DNA from: Lachnospira sp900551945
GTDB lineage: Bacteria > Bacillota > Clostridia > Lachnospirales > Lachnospiraceae
Direction of reading: 5' to 3'
Length of the DNA: 9,120 bases
NCBI GenBank assembly: GCA_048380335.1
Contig: DBFCCI010000055.1
Coordinates: forward strand, 1 to 9,120
This document shows, piece after piece, positions 1 through 6,894 of this stretch. Each line of letters opens with the position of its first letter. The first letter of the stretch is position 1. The position numbers were made by a program, and so were the translations under genes. The notes beneath the pieces are model-generated. The model did not search any database, was not told the DNA's origin, and saw only the letters and a list, made by a program, of their open reading frames with translations.

Positions 1-239
1 ATAATTATATCAAGAAAAAATTATCTGATAGAATGTATAAACTTTTTGACGGAACTTTAGTACAAAGGGATTGGTATTCATCATACCTACTTTATTGCAT
101 AGATTATAAGACGAAAAATATAGATAAAGAAAAATGTAAAAATGAATTTGGAGAACATTACAAAAAACAAAAATTATTAATTGAGTGGATTAAAACTAAT
201 AATATAAAAATATTAAACAGTGGAATTAAAGTTTGTTAA
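1..239 (+). CDS. tnpB: TnpB-like IS200/IS605-family protein, C-terminal end (cut by window start)
   Basis: This is the tail of a larger gene. The frame is open from base 3 to the TAA at 237-239, giving 78 visible codons with no stop before the window edge, so the ATG at 33 is unlikely to be the real start. The segment KKLSDRMYKLFDGTLVQRDW followed by YSSYLL resembles the last RuvC block (RuvC-III) of a TnpB subfamily common in Clostridia, where a 'QRDLYSAFLI'-type sequence carries the final catalytic Asp. Here that Asp is in 'QRDWY'. TnpB proteins are RNA-guided DNA nucleases encoded by IS200/IS605 elements and use an RNA made from the element's right end. The structured, hairpin-ended stretch directly downstream fits this. 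The RuvC-I, RuvC-II and zinc-finger parts would lie to the left and cannot be checked. The family call is motif recognition from memory. Confidence 0.68.
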   Translation, partial: NYIKKKLSDRMYKLFDGTLVQRDWYSSYLLYCIDYKTKNIDKEKCKNEFGEHYKKQKLLIEWIKTNNIKILNSGIKVC

Positions 240-452
240 TTAAATAATCAAAAATGATTGAGCTTTAGGGAGAATGACGATGCTTCCTTGTAGAAATACA
301 GAAGACAATCGCTAATGTGGTCGTAGGACTGCTTGGTTGTTAAGTTCGCTGCTCTGATAGAAAGACAGTACATCCAAAGTCTGAAAATGATGTACGATTA
401 CTGCAAAATATCATCAGTTAGAACCTCCACAGCTTGCTGTGGAGAGTAGTCA
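240..452 (+). ncRNA. candidate TnpB omega RNA (reRNA) scaffold
   Basis: The stretch has no usable ORF but several hairpins: 246-259 (AATCA/TGATT, loop AAAA), 283-304 (a stem with a GAAA tetraloop at 293-296 and a two-base bulge), 368-395 (GTACATC/GATGTAC, 7 bp, 14-base loop) and 425-444 (8-9 bp). In known TnpB systems the guide RNA comes from exactly this position, overlapping or following the tnpB 3' end and running through the right end into flanking DNA, which forms the guide. Position and structure fit. The RNA's 5' end may lie inside the tnpB frame. Identity is inferred from context; conservation was not tested. Confidence 0.55.
425..444 (+). repeat. subterminal right-end hairpin of the IS605-type element
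   Basis: CTCCACAG at 425-432 pairs perfectly with CTGTGGAG at 437-444 around a CTTG loop. A ninth pair (433/436) is possible on paper but leaves only two loop bases. Position and GC content match right-end hairpins of IS200/IS605 elements. It is not followed by a T tract, so it is not a typical intrinsic terminator. Confidence 0.6.
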
Positions 453-455
453 GTT

Positions 456-603
456 GGATATTCAACAGTATTAAGTAAGTTTGCAATTTTATTGTGATAA
501 GCAATAAGCAATTTGCCTGCATTAGAAATAGTGCAATAACAGTGTATAGTTAAGTTTATATATTTTATTAATAGCTTGACGAATAATAGAAATGAGGTGC
601 AAT
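456..603 (+). other. uvrB leader between the mobile element and the gene
   Basis: AT-rich DNA with no ORF. TATAGT at 545-550 and TATATT at 559-564 could be -10 elements, but neither has a good -35 hexamer at 16-18 bases, so no promoter is called. No GAAC-N4-GTTC type LexA box is visible. A weak near-palindrome (GTTG...CAAC) lies at 453-466. Confidence 0.4.
594..599 (+). promoter_or_regulatory. Shine-Dalgarno of uvrB, deciding the start
   Basis: GAGGTG sits four bases before the ATG at 604. An in-frame ATG at 592 overlaps this sequence and has no ribosome binding site of its own, so 604 is the better start. It gives the usual UvrB N-terminus (MAEFKLVSEYQPMGDQP). Confidence 0.8.
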
Positions 604-2592
604 ATGGCGGAGTTTAAACTTGTATCAGAATATCAGCCAATGGGTGACCAGCCACAAGCTATTGAGAAGTTGGCGCAAGGTTTTGCTGAAGGCAATCAGT
701 TTGAAACACTTGTAGGTGTAACAGGTTCTGGTAAGACATTTACAATGGCAAATATAATTCAACGTGTTAAAAAGCCGACACTTATTATTTCACATAATAA
801 GACGTTAGCGGCACAGCTATATGGAGAAATGAAAGAATTTTTCCCAGAGAATGCAGTTGAATATTTCGTATCGTATTATGATTATTACCAACCAGAAGCT
901 TACGTTCCACAAAGTGACACTTATATTGCAAAGGACTCTTCTATAAATGATGAAATTGATAAGCTTAGACATTCCGCAACAGCAGCACTTTCTGAACGTG
1001 ATGACGTTATAATTGTAGCATCTGTTTCTTGTATATATGGACTTGGTGCGCCGATAGATTATAAGAACATGGTTATTTCTTTAAGACCAGGAATGGAAAA
1101 GGATAGAGATGATGTTATAAGACAACTTATAGATATACAGTATGTAAGGTCTGACCAAGATTTTAAGCGAGGAACATTTAGAGTAAGAGGTGACGTTATA
1201 GAAGTGTATCCATCTAATTCTACAGACGAAGCTGTGCGAGTTGAGTTTTTTGGTGATGAAGTAGATAGGATAGCCCAGATAGACGCACTTACGGGAGAAG
1301 TTAAGTCACTTCTTGAACACATAGCAATATTTCCTAATTCTCATTATGTTGTTGACAAAGAAAAGTTGGCAGTAGCTGTTGAGAATATAAGGGAAGAACT
1401 GGCAGAACGTATAAAGTACTTTAAGAGTGAAGATAAGCTTATTGAAGCACAGCGAATTGAAGAAAGAACTAACTTTGATATAGAAATGATACAAGAAACG
1501 GGTTTTTGCTCTGGAATTGAGAATTATTCAAGACATTTAGCAGGTTTACCAGCAGGAGTGCCGCCATATACACTTATGGATTATTTCCCAAAAGATTTTC
1601 TTATTATTGTAGATGAGTCACACATTACAATTCCACAGATAAGAGGAATGTATGCAGGTGACCAGTCAAGAAAGTCAACACTTGTAGATTATGGTTTTAG
1701 ACTTCCATCAGCTAAGGACAATAGACCACTTAACTTTTCGGAGTTTGAAGCTAAGATATCACAGATGTTATTTGTATCAGCAACTCCGTCAACTTATGAA
1801 AGAGAGCATGAGTTATTGTCAGCCGAACAAGTGATAAGACCTACAGGACTTTTAGACCCACAGATTAGTGTACGACCTATTGAAGGGCAGATTGACGATT
1901 TAGTATCTGAGATTAATAAAGAAACTGCAAAAAAGAACAAGATACTTGTTACAACTTTAACAAAGAGAATGGCAGAAGATTTGACAGATTATCTAAAAGA
2001 ATTAGGAATACGAGTTAAGTATCTTCACGCAGATATAGATACACTTGAAAGACAAAAGATTATAAGAGATATGCGACTTGATGGCTTTGATGTTTTAGTA
2101 GGTATTAACCTTTTAAGAGAAGGTCTTGATATTCCAGAAATATCACTTGTTGCGATATTAGACGCAGATAAAGAAGGATTTTTAAGAACGGAAACTTCTC
2201 TTATTCAGACGATAGGGCGAGCCGCAAGAAATAGCGAAGGTCACGTTATTATGTATGCTGATAAAGTAACTGTTTCTATGAAAAATGCTATTTCAGAAAC
2301 AGAAAGGCGACGTAAGATACAGGAAGAGTACAATGAAGCTCATGGTATAACGCCACAGACTATAAAGAAAGCTGTACGAGATTTGATAAGCATTTCAAAG
2401 GCGGCAGAAAGCACATCAGATAAACTTGAAAAAGATTATGAATCTATGAGTATAAAAGAACTTGAAAAAGTTAAGAAAGAGATTGAAAAGAATATGCACA
2501 AAGCGGCAGCAGAACTTAACTTTGAAGAAGCGGCAGCTTTGCGTGATAAGATGATAGAAGTTAATAAATACATTTATGAAATGAAAAGTTAA
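604..2592 (+). CDS. uvrB: UvrB, excision nuclease subunit B
   Basis: UvrB is the cytoplasmic damage-verifying helicase-like subunit of UvrABC nucleotide excision repair. UvrA loads it at lesions; it clamps the DNA with its beta-hairpin and recruits UvrC. The 662-residue protein has the normal family length. Visible motifs, in order: Walker A GVTGSGKT (38-45); the tyrosine-rich beta-hairpin region YFVSYYDYYQPEAYVP (87-102); the DEAD-type box DESH (337-340); helicase motif VI QTIGRAARN (535-543); and a C-terminal UVR domain from about 618 to 655, used to contact UvrC and UvrA. No key motif is missing or broken. uvrA follows on the same strand after 321 bases, so the two may be expressed separately. 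No LexA box is visible upstream. No hairpin with a T tract marks the 3' end. Confidence 0.97.
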   Translation: MAEFKLVSEYQPMGDQPQAIEKLAQGFAEGNQFETLVGVTGSGKTFTMANIIQRVKKPTLIISHNKTLAAQLYGEMKEFFPENAVEYFVSYYDYYQPEAYVPQSDTYIAKDSSINDEIDKLRHSATAALSERDDVIIVASVSCIYGLGAPIDYKNMVISLRPGMEKDRDDVIRQLIDIQYVRSDQDFKRGTFRVRGDVIEVYPSNSTDEAVRVEFFGDEVDRIAQIDALTGEVKSLLEHIAIFPNSHYVVDKEKLAVAVENIREELAERIKYFKSEDKLIEAQRIEERTNFDIEMIQETGFCSGIENYSRHLAGLPAGVPPYTLMDYFPKDFLIIVDESHITIPQIRGMYAGDQSRKSTLVDYGFRLPSAKDNRPLNFSEFEAKISQMLFVSATPSTYEREHELLSAEQVIRPTGLLDPQISVRPIEGQIDDLVSEINKETAKKNKILVTTLTKRMAEDLTDYLKELGIRVKYLHADIDTLERQKIIRDMRLDGFDVLVGINLLREGLDIPEISLVAILDADKEGFLRTETSLIQTIGRAARNSEGHVIMYADKVTVSMKNAISETERRRKIQEEYNEAHGITPQTIKKAVRDLISISKAAESTSDKLEKDYESMSIKELEKVKKEIEKNMHKAAAELNFEEAAALRDKMIEVNKYIYEMKS

Positions 2593-2913
2593 AATATTAT
2601 TTTCATTTATAATTAAGTCCTTTAACGAAAAAAGATATTATTTAACACTATTAAGAAAGTCCAAACTTATATTGTGAGAAGTAAAAAATAGAATTTATTT
2701 TACTTATGTGAATAATGAAGGGAAATTCTTGTTTTAAGAAGCTTGGCAATTATTTTGATAACTTGGAACTATTGCAATAAGAGAATTTCATACAAAATAT
2801 AGCTGTCTATATCTTGTATACATTTTCGTTAATGCAACAGCCCTATAGTTAAGTAATTGTAAATATAGATAATTTATATTAAAAAATGAAAGGTTATGTA
2901 GGTTATATTTAAA
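2593..2913 (+). other. 321-base uvrB-uvrA spacer
   Basis: No credible ORF or RNA gene is seen. It is very AT-rich. A small hairpin ATATAG/CTATAT with loop CTGT lies at 2797-2812, without a T tract. A weak promoter candidate is TTGTAA (2857-2862), 17 bases, TAAAAA (2880-2885), which would start transcription about 20 bases before uvrA. A TATATT at 2875-2880 lacks a matching -35. No LexA-type palindrome is present. Confidence 0.4.
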
Positions 2914-5751
2914 ATGGAAAAGGGAAAGTATAGACAGTTTATAAAGATAAGAGGCGCAAATGAACACAATCTCAAGAATATTTCAGTAGATATTCCACGA
3001 AATGAACTTGTAGTTCTTACAGGACTTTCAGGTTCGGGAAAGTCTTCACTGGCGTTTGATACCATTTATGCAGAAGGACAAAGAAGATATATGGAGTCAT
3101 TATCTTCTTATGCAAGACAGTTCTTAGGGCAAATGGAAAAGCCAGACGTAGAGAGTATAGAAGGACTTTCGCCTGCTATATCAATTGACCAAAAATCAAC
3201 TAACAGAAATCCACGTTCTACAGTTGGAACGGTTACAGAAATATATGATTATTTCAGACTTTTATATGCAAGAATAGGTATTCCACACTGTCCAAAGTGT
3301 GGGAAAGAAATTATGAAGCAAACAGTTGACCAGATGGTTGATGTTATAATGGAGCTTCCAGAAAGAACTAAAATTCAAATTATGGCACCAGTTGTCAGGG
3401 GAAGAAAGGGAGAACATGTAAAGCTATTAGAGCAGGCTAAAAAGAGTGGTTATGTTCGTGTGCGAATTGATGGCAATATGTATGAACTTTCTGATGACAT
3501 TTCACTTGAAAAAAATAAAAAACATAATATAGAAATAGTAGTGGATAGATTATCAGTAAAGGAAGGAATAGAAAAGCGACTTACAGATTCTATTGAAACT
3601 GCATTAAAACTAGCAGAAGGTTTGATGATGGTAGACGTAATTGGTCAAGAGCCAATGAACTTTAGTCAAAGCTTTTCATGCCCAGATTGTGGTATAAGTA
3701 TTGAAGAAATTGAACCTAGAAGTTTTTCATTTAATAATCCATTTGGAGCTTGTCCAGATTGTTTTGGACTTGGTTATAAAATGGAATTTGACGCACAACT
3801 TTTAATACCAGATGAAAGACTTAGTATTGATGAAGGTGCAATTGTAGGAATGGGTTGGCAGTCGGTTACTGATGAAGGAAGTTTTTCAAGAGCAATTATG
3901 AAAGCACTTGCAGATGAGTATAACTTTAGTCTTGCAACACCATTTAAAGATTATCCAGATAAAATTAAAGATATTATAATAAATGGAACAAAGGGTCATT
4001 CTGTAAAGGTGCGCTATAAGGGACAACGTGGTGAAGGTGTATATGATATAGCTTTTGAAGGGCTTATAAGAAATATGGAGAAGCGATATCGTGAAACTGG
4101 CTCAGACCTTATGAAACAGCAATATGAAGAATTTATGAGAATAACACCTTGTACAACTTGTAAGGGGCAGAGATTGAAGGCTTCATCACTTGCCGTTACA
4201 GTTGCAGGTAAAAATATATACGAAATAACTAACATGTCAATCGTAAAGCTACAAGAATTCCTTGAAAGTATGCAGCTTAATGAAAGACAGTTACTTATTG
4301 GTGCTCAAATCCTAAAAGAGATAAAGTCAAGAATAAAGTTTCTTATGGACGTGGGACTTGACTATTTGTCACTATCAAGAGCTACGGGAACTTTATCTGG
4401 TGGTGAAGCACAAAGAATAAGACTTGCAACACAGATTGGTTCTGGACTTGTAGGTGTGGCATACATTCTTGATGAACCTAGTATTGGTCTACACCAAAGA
4501 GATAATGACAAGCTGCTTGGTACACTTACACATCTTCGTGATTTAGGCAATTCTGTAATAGTTGTAGAACATGATGAAGATACTATGTTTGCGGCAGATT
4601 ACATTGTTGACATTGGGCCAGGAGCAGGCAAAAATGGTGGAGAAGTTGTTGCAACTGGTACAGCAGAAGAAATTATGAAATGTAAAGAAAGCGTTACTGG
4701 TGCATACCTTAGTGGACGAATTAAAATTCCAGTGCCACAGCAAAGAAAAGAGCCTACAGGTTGGATAACAGTTAAAAAGGCAGCAGAAAATAATCTTAAA
4801 AATATAGATGTAGATATTCCACTTGGAGTAATGACTTGTGTTACTGGCGTGTCTGGATCGGGAAAGAGTTCACTTGTAAATGAAATTTTATATAAACATC
4901 TTGCAAAAGAGCTTAATAGAGCTAGGTGTATTGCAGGTAAACATGAAGGAATAGATGGTGTAGAACAGCTTGACAAGATAATTAATATTGACCAGTCACC
5001 AATAGGAAGAACACCACGTTCTAATCCTGCAACATATACAGGCGTATTTGATATGATAAGAGATTTGTTTGCTTCAACAACAGGCGCAAAAGAACGTGGT
5101 TATAAAAAGGGCAGATTTAGCTTTAATGTAAAGGGCGGACGTTGTGAAGCCTGCTCCGGTGATGGTATTATTAAGATTGAAATGCACTTTTTACCAGACG
5201 TATATGTGCCTTGTGAAGTGTGTGGTGGTAAGAGATATAATAGAGAAACACTTGAAGTAAAGTACAAGGATAAGAGTATATTTGATGTACTTGATATGAC
5301 AGTGGAAGATGCTGTTGAATTTTTTGAAAATGTACCAACAATTAAGCGAAAAATAGAAACTCTTAACGATGTAGGTTTATCATATATAAAGCTTGGTCAG
5401 CCATCAACAGAATTATCGGGTGGTGAAGCACAAAGAATAAAGCTTGCAACAGAGCTTTCAAAAAGAAGCACAGGAAAGACGATATATATTCTTGATGAAC
5501 CAACAACAGGTCTTCATTTTGCTGATGTGCATAAACTCGTAGATATATTGCACAAATTGACAGAAAGTGGAAATACGGTTGTTGTAATTGAGCATAATCT
5601 TGATGTGATTAAGACTGCTGATTATATTATAGATATGGGGCCAGAAGGCGGTGACAGAGGTGGTATAGTAATAGCAAAAGGAACACCAGAAGAAGTTGCT
5701 AAAGTAAAGAAGTCATATACAGGTCAGTATCTTAAGAAATATTTAAAATAA
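2914..5751 (+). CDS. uvrA: UvrA, excision nuclease subunit A (DNA damage-recognition ATPase)
   Basis: UvrA is the dimeric ABC-type ATPase that scans DNA for bulky lesions and delivers UvrB. The 945-residue protein is full length (E. coli UvrA is 940) and keeps both nucleotide-binding modules. Module I has Walker A GLSGSGKS (37-44), the signature LSGGEAQR (from 494) and Walker B ILDEP with D520/E521. Module II has GVSGSGKS (645-652), LSGGE (834-838) and D861/E862. Zinc sites: C256/C259 with C280/C283 in the insertion domain; C744/C747 with C767/C770 near the DNA-binding surface; and CPKC and CTTC pairs that probably form a third site. The start at 2914 gives the expected N-terminus, but its Shine-Dalgarno is weak (AAAGG at 2889-2893 or TAGG at 2899-2902, both rather far), so translation may be modest. 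Confidence 0.97.
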   Translation: MEKGKYRQFIKIRGANEHNLKNISVDIPRNELVVLTGLSGSGKSSLAFDTIYAEGQRRYMESLSSYARQFLGQMEKPDVESIEGLSPAISIDQKSTNRNPRSTVGTVTEIYDYFRLLYARIGIPHCPKCGKEIMKQTVDQMVDVIMELPERTKIQIMAPVVRGRKGEHVKLLEQAKKSGYVRVRIDGNMYELSDDISLEKNKKHNIEIVVDRLSVKEGIEKRLTDSIETALKLAEGLMMVDVIGQEPMNFSQSFSCPDCGISIEEIEPRSFSFNNPFGACPDCFGLGYKMEFDAQLLIPDERLSIDEGAIVGMGWQSVTDEGSFSRAIMKALADEYNFSLATPFKDYPDKIKDIIINGTKGHSVKVRYKGQRGEGVYDIAFEGLIRNMEKRYRETGSDLMKQQYEEFMRITPCTTCKGQRLKASSLAVTVAGKNIYEITNMSIVKLQEFLESMQLNERQLLIGAQILKEIKSRIKFLMDVGLDYLSLSRATGTLSGGEAQRIRLATQIGSGLVGVAYILDEPSIGLHQRDNDKLLGTLTHLRDLGNSVIVVEHDEDTMFAADYIVDIGPGAGKNGGEVVATGTAEEIMKCKESVTGAYLSGRIKIPVPQQRKEPTGWITVKKAAENNLKNIDVDIPLGVMTCVTGVSGSGKSSLVNEILYKHLAKELNRARCIAGKHEGIDGVEQLDKIINIDQSPIGRTPRSNPATYTGVFDMIRDLFASTTGAKERGYKKGRFSFNVKGGRCEACSGDGIIKIEMHFLPDVYVPCEVCGGKRYNRETLEVKYKDKSIFDVLDMTVEDAVEFFENVPTIKRKIETLNDVGLSYIKLGQPSTELSGGEAQRIKLATELSKRSTGKTIYILDEPTTGLHFADVHKLVDILHKLTESGNTVVVIEHNLDVIKTADYIIDMGPEGGDRGGIVIAKGTPEEVAKVKKSYTGQYLKKYLK

Positions 5752-5913
5752 TGTAGTATTGAATATGTTAGATAATCATATATGTGTATGTTGTTTTACT
5801 CTTTATTTTCATTGCTTTGAAAAGTCAAAATGGGCAAAATAATAAACTATATGTTATGCAAGTGATGAGATAATTTTTATATACATTTTTATGATTGATA
5901 GAAAGGATAAAAT
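5752..5913 (+). other. uvrA-HAD spacer carrying copy 1 of an intergenic repeat
   Basis: 162 AT-rich bases with no ORF and no convincing terminator. TTGAAA (5817-5822) followed after 18 bases by TAATAA (5841-5846) is a weak promoter match that overlaps the repeat at 5821-5868. Confidence 0.4.
5821..5868 (+). repeat. diverged intergenic repeat, copy 1
   Basis: Aligns with 6683-6727 at 37 of 45 positions by hand, plus one 3-base gap (5850-5852). Shared blocks include TCAAAATGG, AAAACT-like runs and an exact TGTTATGC (5853-5860 here). It ends 45 bases before the HAD start codon. Its function is unknown. Confidence 0.5.
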
Positions 5914-6570
5914 ATGGAAATTAAAGGCATTATATTTGATATGGACGGTATACTTGTTGACTCCGAAAGACAGTCAAATGAGGGCTGGCTTTGGGCTGCA
6001 AAACAAAAAAATGTAGAAATGCCTATGTGGCTTATAGATGATTTTAAAGGTGCGCCAGCTACTCTTTGTAAGAAGTTTTTTGATGATTATTATCATGGTA
6101 AAATAGATTATGATGAAACTAAAAAACTAAGAACAGATTATGTATACCGACTTCGTGAAAAAGAAGGACTTCCTGTTAAAAAAGGAGTAGATGTTATTTT
6201 TAAATACATTAAAGAGCATAATTTAAAGTGTGCAGTTGCTACATCAACTCAAAGAGAAAGTGCTGAGAAAACACTTCACAATATTGGTGTGTGGGAATAT
6301 CTTAATGGCGTTGTATATGGTGATGAAGTAGAGCATGGAAAGCCAGAACCAGACATATTTTTAAAGGCAGCAAGTCTTTTAAACTTAGAACCACAATATT
6401 GTATAGTAGTAGAAGATAGTATCAATGGCATAAAAGCAGGATATAACGCAAAAATGAAAGTAATTCACGTTCCCGATACGATTAAGATTAATGATGATGT
6501 TAAAAAATTAACATACAGAGTATGTGATAACTTGGCAGATATTGTTGATATTATTGGAAGTGAAAAATAA
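5914..6570 (+). CDS. HAD-superfamily hydrolase, beta-phosphoglucomutase-like (subfamily IA)
   Basis: A 218-residue cytoplasmic Mg2+-dependent phosphatase or phosphomutase. Motif I FDMDGILVDSE carries the nucleophile D9 and the acid/base D11. Motif II is in VATST (T110). Motif III is K143 in GKPEPD. Motif IV is VVEDS with E167/D168. Residues of roughly 15-85 form the alpha-helical C1 cap, the part that sets substrate choice in this family. The FDMDG[..]DSE start and the GKPxPD and EDSxxGI blocks are typical of the beta-phosphoglucomutase/phosphatase group. That group includes sugar-phosphate and nucleotide phosphatases, so the substrate cannot be named from sequence. A normal Shine-Dalgarno (AAAGGA, 5902-5907) lies six bases before the ATG. 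The gene sits alone between uvrA and guaA with spacers of 162 and 324 bases; no functional link to either is evident. Confidence 0.9.
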   Translation: MEIKGIIFDMDGILVDSERQSNEGWLWAAKQKNVEMPMWLIDDFKGAPATLCKKFFDDYYHGKIDYDETKKLRTDYVYRLREKEGLPVKKGVDVIFKYIKEHNLKCAVATSTQRESAEKTLHNIGVWEYLNGVVYGDEVEHGKPEPDIFLKAASLLNLEPQYCIVVEDSINGIKAGYNAKMKVIHVPDTIKINDDVKKLTYRVCDNLADIVDIIGSEK

Positions 6571-6682
6571 AAACTATCATGTAAAAATAAAATTTGGGTA
6601 GGCAAGACTATTTTTAATAAGTGAATTTTATAAGTGTAGGCTTTTATCTTATGGCTTTTAGCCAATTGAAAATTATGTTATT

Positions 6683-6727
6683 AAAAATCAAAATGGTTAA
6701 AACAAAAAACTTGTTATGCGGGTGGTG
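6683..6727 (+). repeat. diverged intergenic repeat, copy 2
   Basis: Counterpart of 5821-5868, with the exact TGTTATGC at 6712-6719. It ends 167 bases before the guaA start, so its distance to the gene differs from copy 1. No internal dyad symmetry or coding potential is seen. Confidence 0.5.
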
Positions 6728-6806
6728 TAATTATTATAGCTTATTTGTATTAGAAAAGTGAAAATGGCTTTTGATAAAGTGATATAAGTAGCAATATAAA
6801 AAGTAG

Positions 6807-6835
6807 TTGCTATTGTAGTAAAAATTGTTTAAAAT
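6807..6835 (+). promoter_or_regulatory. candidate sigma-A promoter of guaA
   Basis: TTGCTA (6807-6812, 4 of 6 matches to TTGACA), a 17-base spacer and TAAAAT (6830-6835, 5 of 6 matches to TATAAT). Transcription would start near 6842 and give a leader of about 53 bases. TAGCAA at 6789-6794 can pair with the -35 hexamer TTGCTA as a 6-bp dyad, possibly by chance. Confidence 0.4.
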
Positions 6836-6865
6836 AGATTTAGTATTATACAAAATGATATTATT

Positions 6866-6880
6866 TGTCGTATTTCGACA
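6866..6880 (+). promoter_or_regulatory. hairpin next to the guaA Shine-Dalgarno
   Basis: TGTCG (6866-6870) pairs with CGACA (6876-6880) around a TATTT loop. Two further outer pairs, one of them wobble, are possible. It ends four bases before GGAGG, so in the mRNA it could affect ribosome access or 5' stability. No ligand-binding fold is recognised. Confidence 0.4.
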
Positions 6881-6884
6881 GAAC

Positions 6885-6889
6885 GGAGG
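6885..6889 (+). promoter_or_regulatory. Shine-Dalgarno of guaA, deciding a TTG start
   Basis: GGAGG lies five bases before TTG at 6895-6897. An upstream in-frame TTG at 6865 would place this GGAGG inside the gene and add ten unconserved residues, so 6895 is preferred. Confidence 0.8.
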
Positions 6890-6894
6890 AAAAT

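Larger units (their letters stand above)
1..452 (+). mobile_element. 3' portion of an IS200/IS605-type element (right end included)
   Basis: A TnpB-like reading frame (to 239) is followed by about 210 non-coding bases that finish in a strong short hairpin at 425-444. This is the normal build of an IS605-group right end, which has no terminal inverted repeats but carries a subterminal hairpin recognised by the Y1 transposase. The left end and any tnpA are outside the window. The exact right tip cannot be fixed without the empty site; somewhere between 445 and 455 is likely. The insertion lies about 150 bases upstream of the uvrB start. Confidence 0.6.
6571..6894 (+). other. 324-base HAD-guaA spacer and guaA leader
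   Basis: No ORF. It contains copy 2 of the intergenic repeat (6683-6727), a 14-base partial echo of its first block at 6754-6767 (13 of 14 bases match copy 1), and GGCTTTTA repeated at 6639-6646 and 6653-6660. The second of these lies in a small hairpin TGGCT/AGCCA (6652-6664). A promoter candidate and a hairpin next to the Shine-Dalgarno are listed separately. No purine riboswitch core is seen. Confidence 0.45.

Noticed and set aside
305..365. tRNA-like stretch with TTAAGTTCGCT
   Set aside because: No cloverleaf or acceptor stem can be drawn; the TTCG is isolated and lies within the mobile-element right end.
592..603. ATG at 592 as uvrB start
   Set aside because: It overlaps the GAGGTG ribosome binding site of the ATG at 604 and adds MRCN, which is not part of the usual UvrB N-terminus.
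2680..2730. Possible third copy of the intergenic repeat in the uvrB-uvrA spacer
   Set aside because: Only a short TTATG...AATGA resemblance, no better than expected for AT-rich DNA.
2797..2812. ATATAG/CTATAT hairpin as uvrB terminator
   Set aside because: Only six A-T-rich pairs, no T tract, and over 200 bases after the stop codon.
2886..2912. Eight-codon mini-ORF (MKGYVGYI) before uvrA
   Set aside because: Too short and in AT-rich DNA with no sign of attenuator structure; probably chance.
4599..4976. 125-codon minus-strand frame opposite uvrA
   Set aside because: It lies wholly inside uvrA with Ser/Pro/Cys-rich low-information sequence and no ribosome binding site; a shadow of the real gene, like the other minus-strand frames opposite uvrB, uvrA, HAD and guaA.
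6865..6894. TTG at 6865 as guaA start
   Set aside because: It would bury the strong GGAGG at 6885-6889 inside the gene. The TTG at 6895 is perfectly spaced and gives the standard 513-residue protein.
6571..6894. Purine riboswitch upstream of guaA
   Set aside because: Expected in some Firmicutes, but the conserved ATATGG and GTTTCTACC-type core sequences and the three-stem layout are not found.
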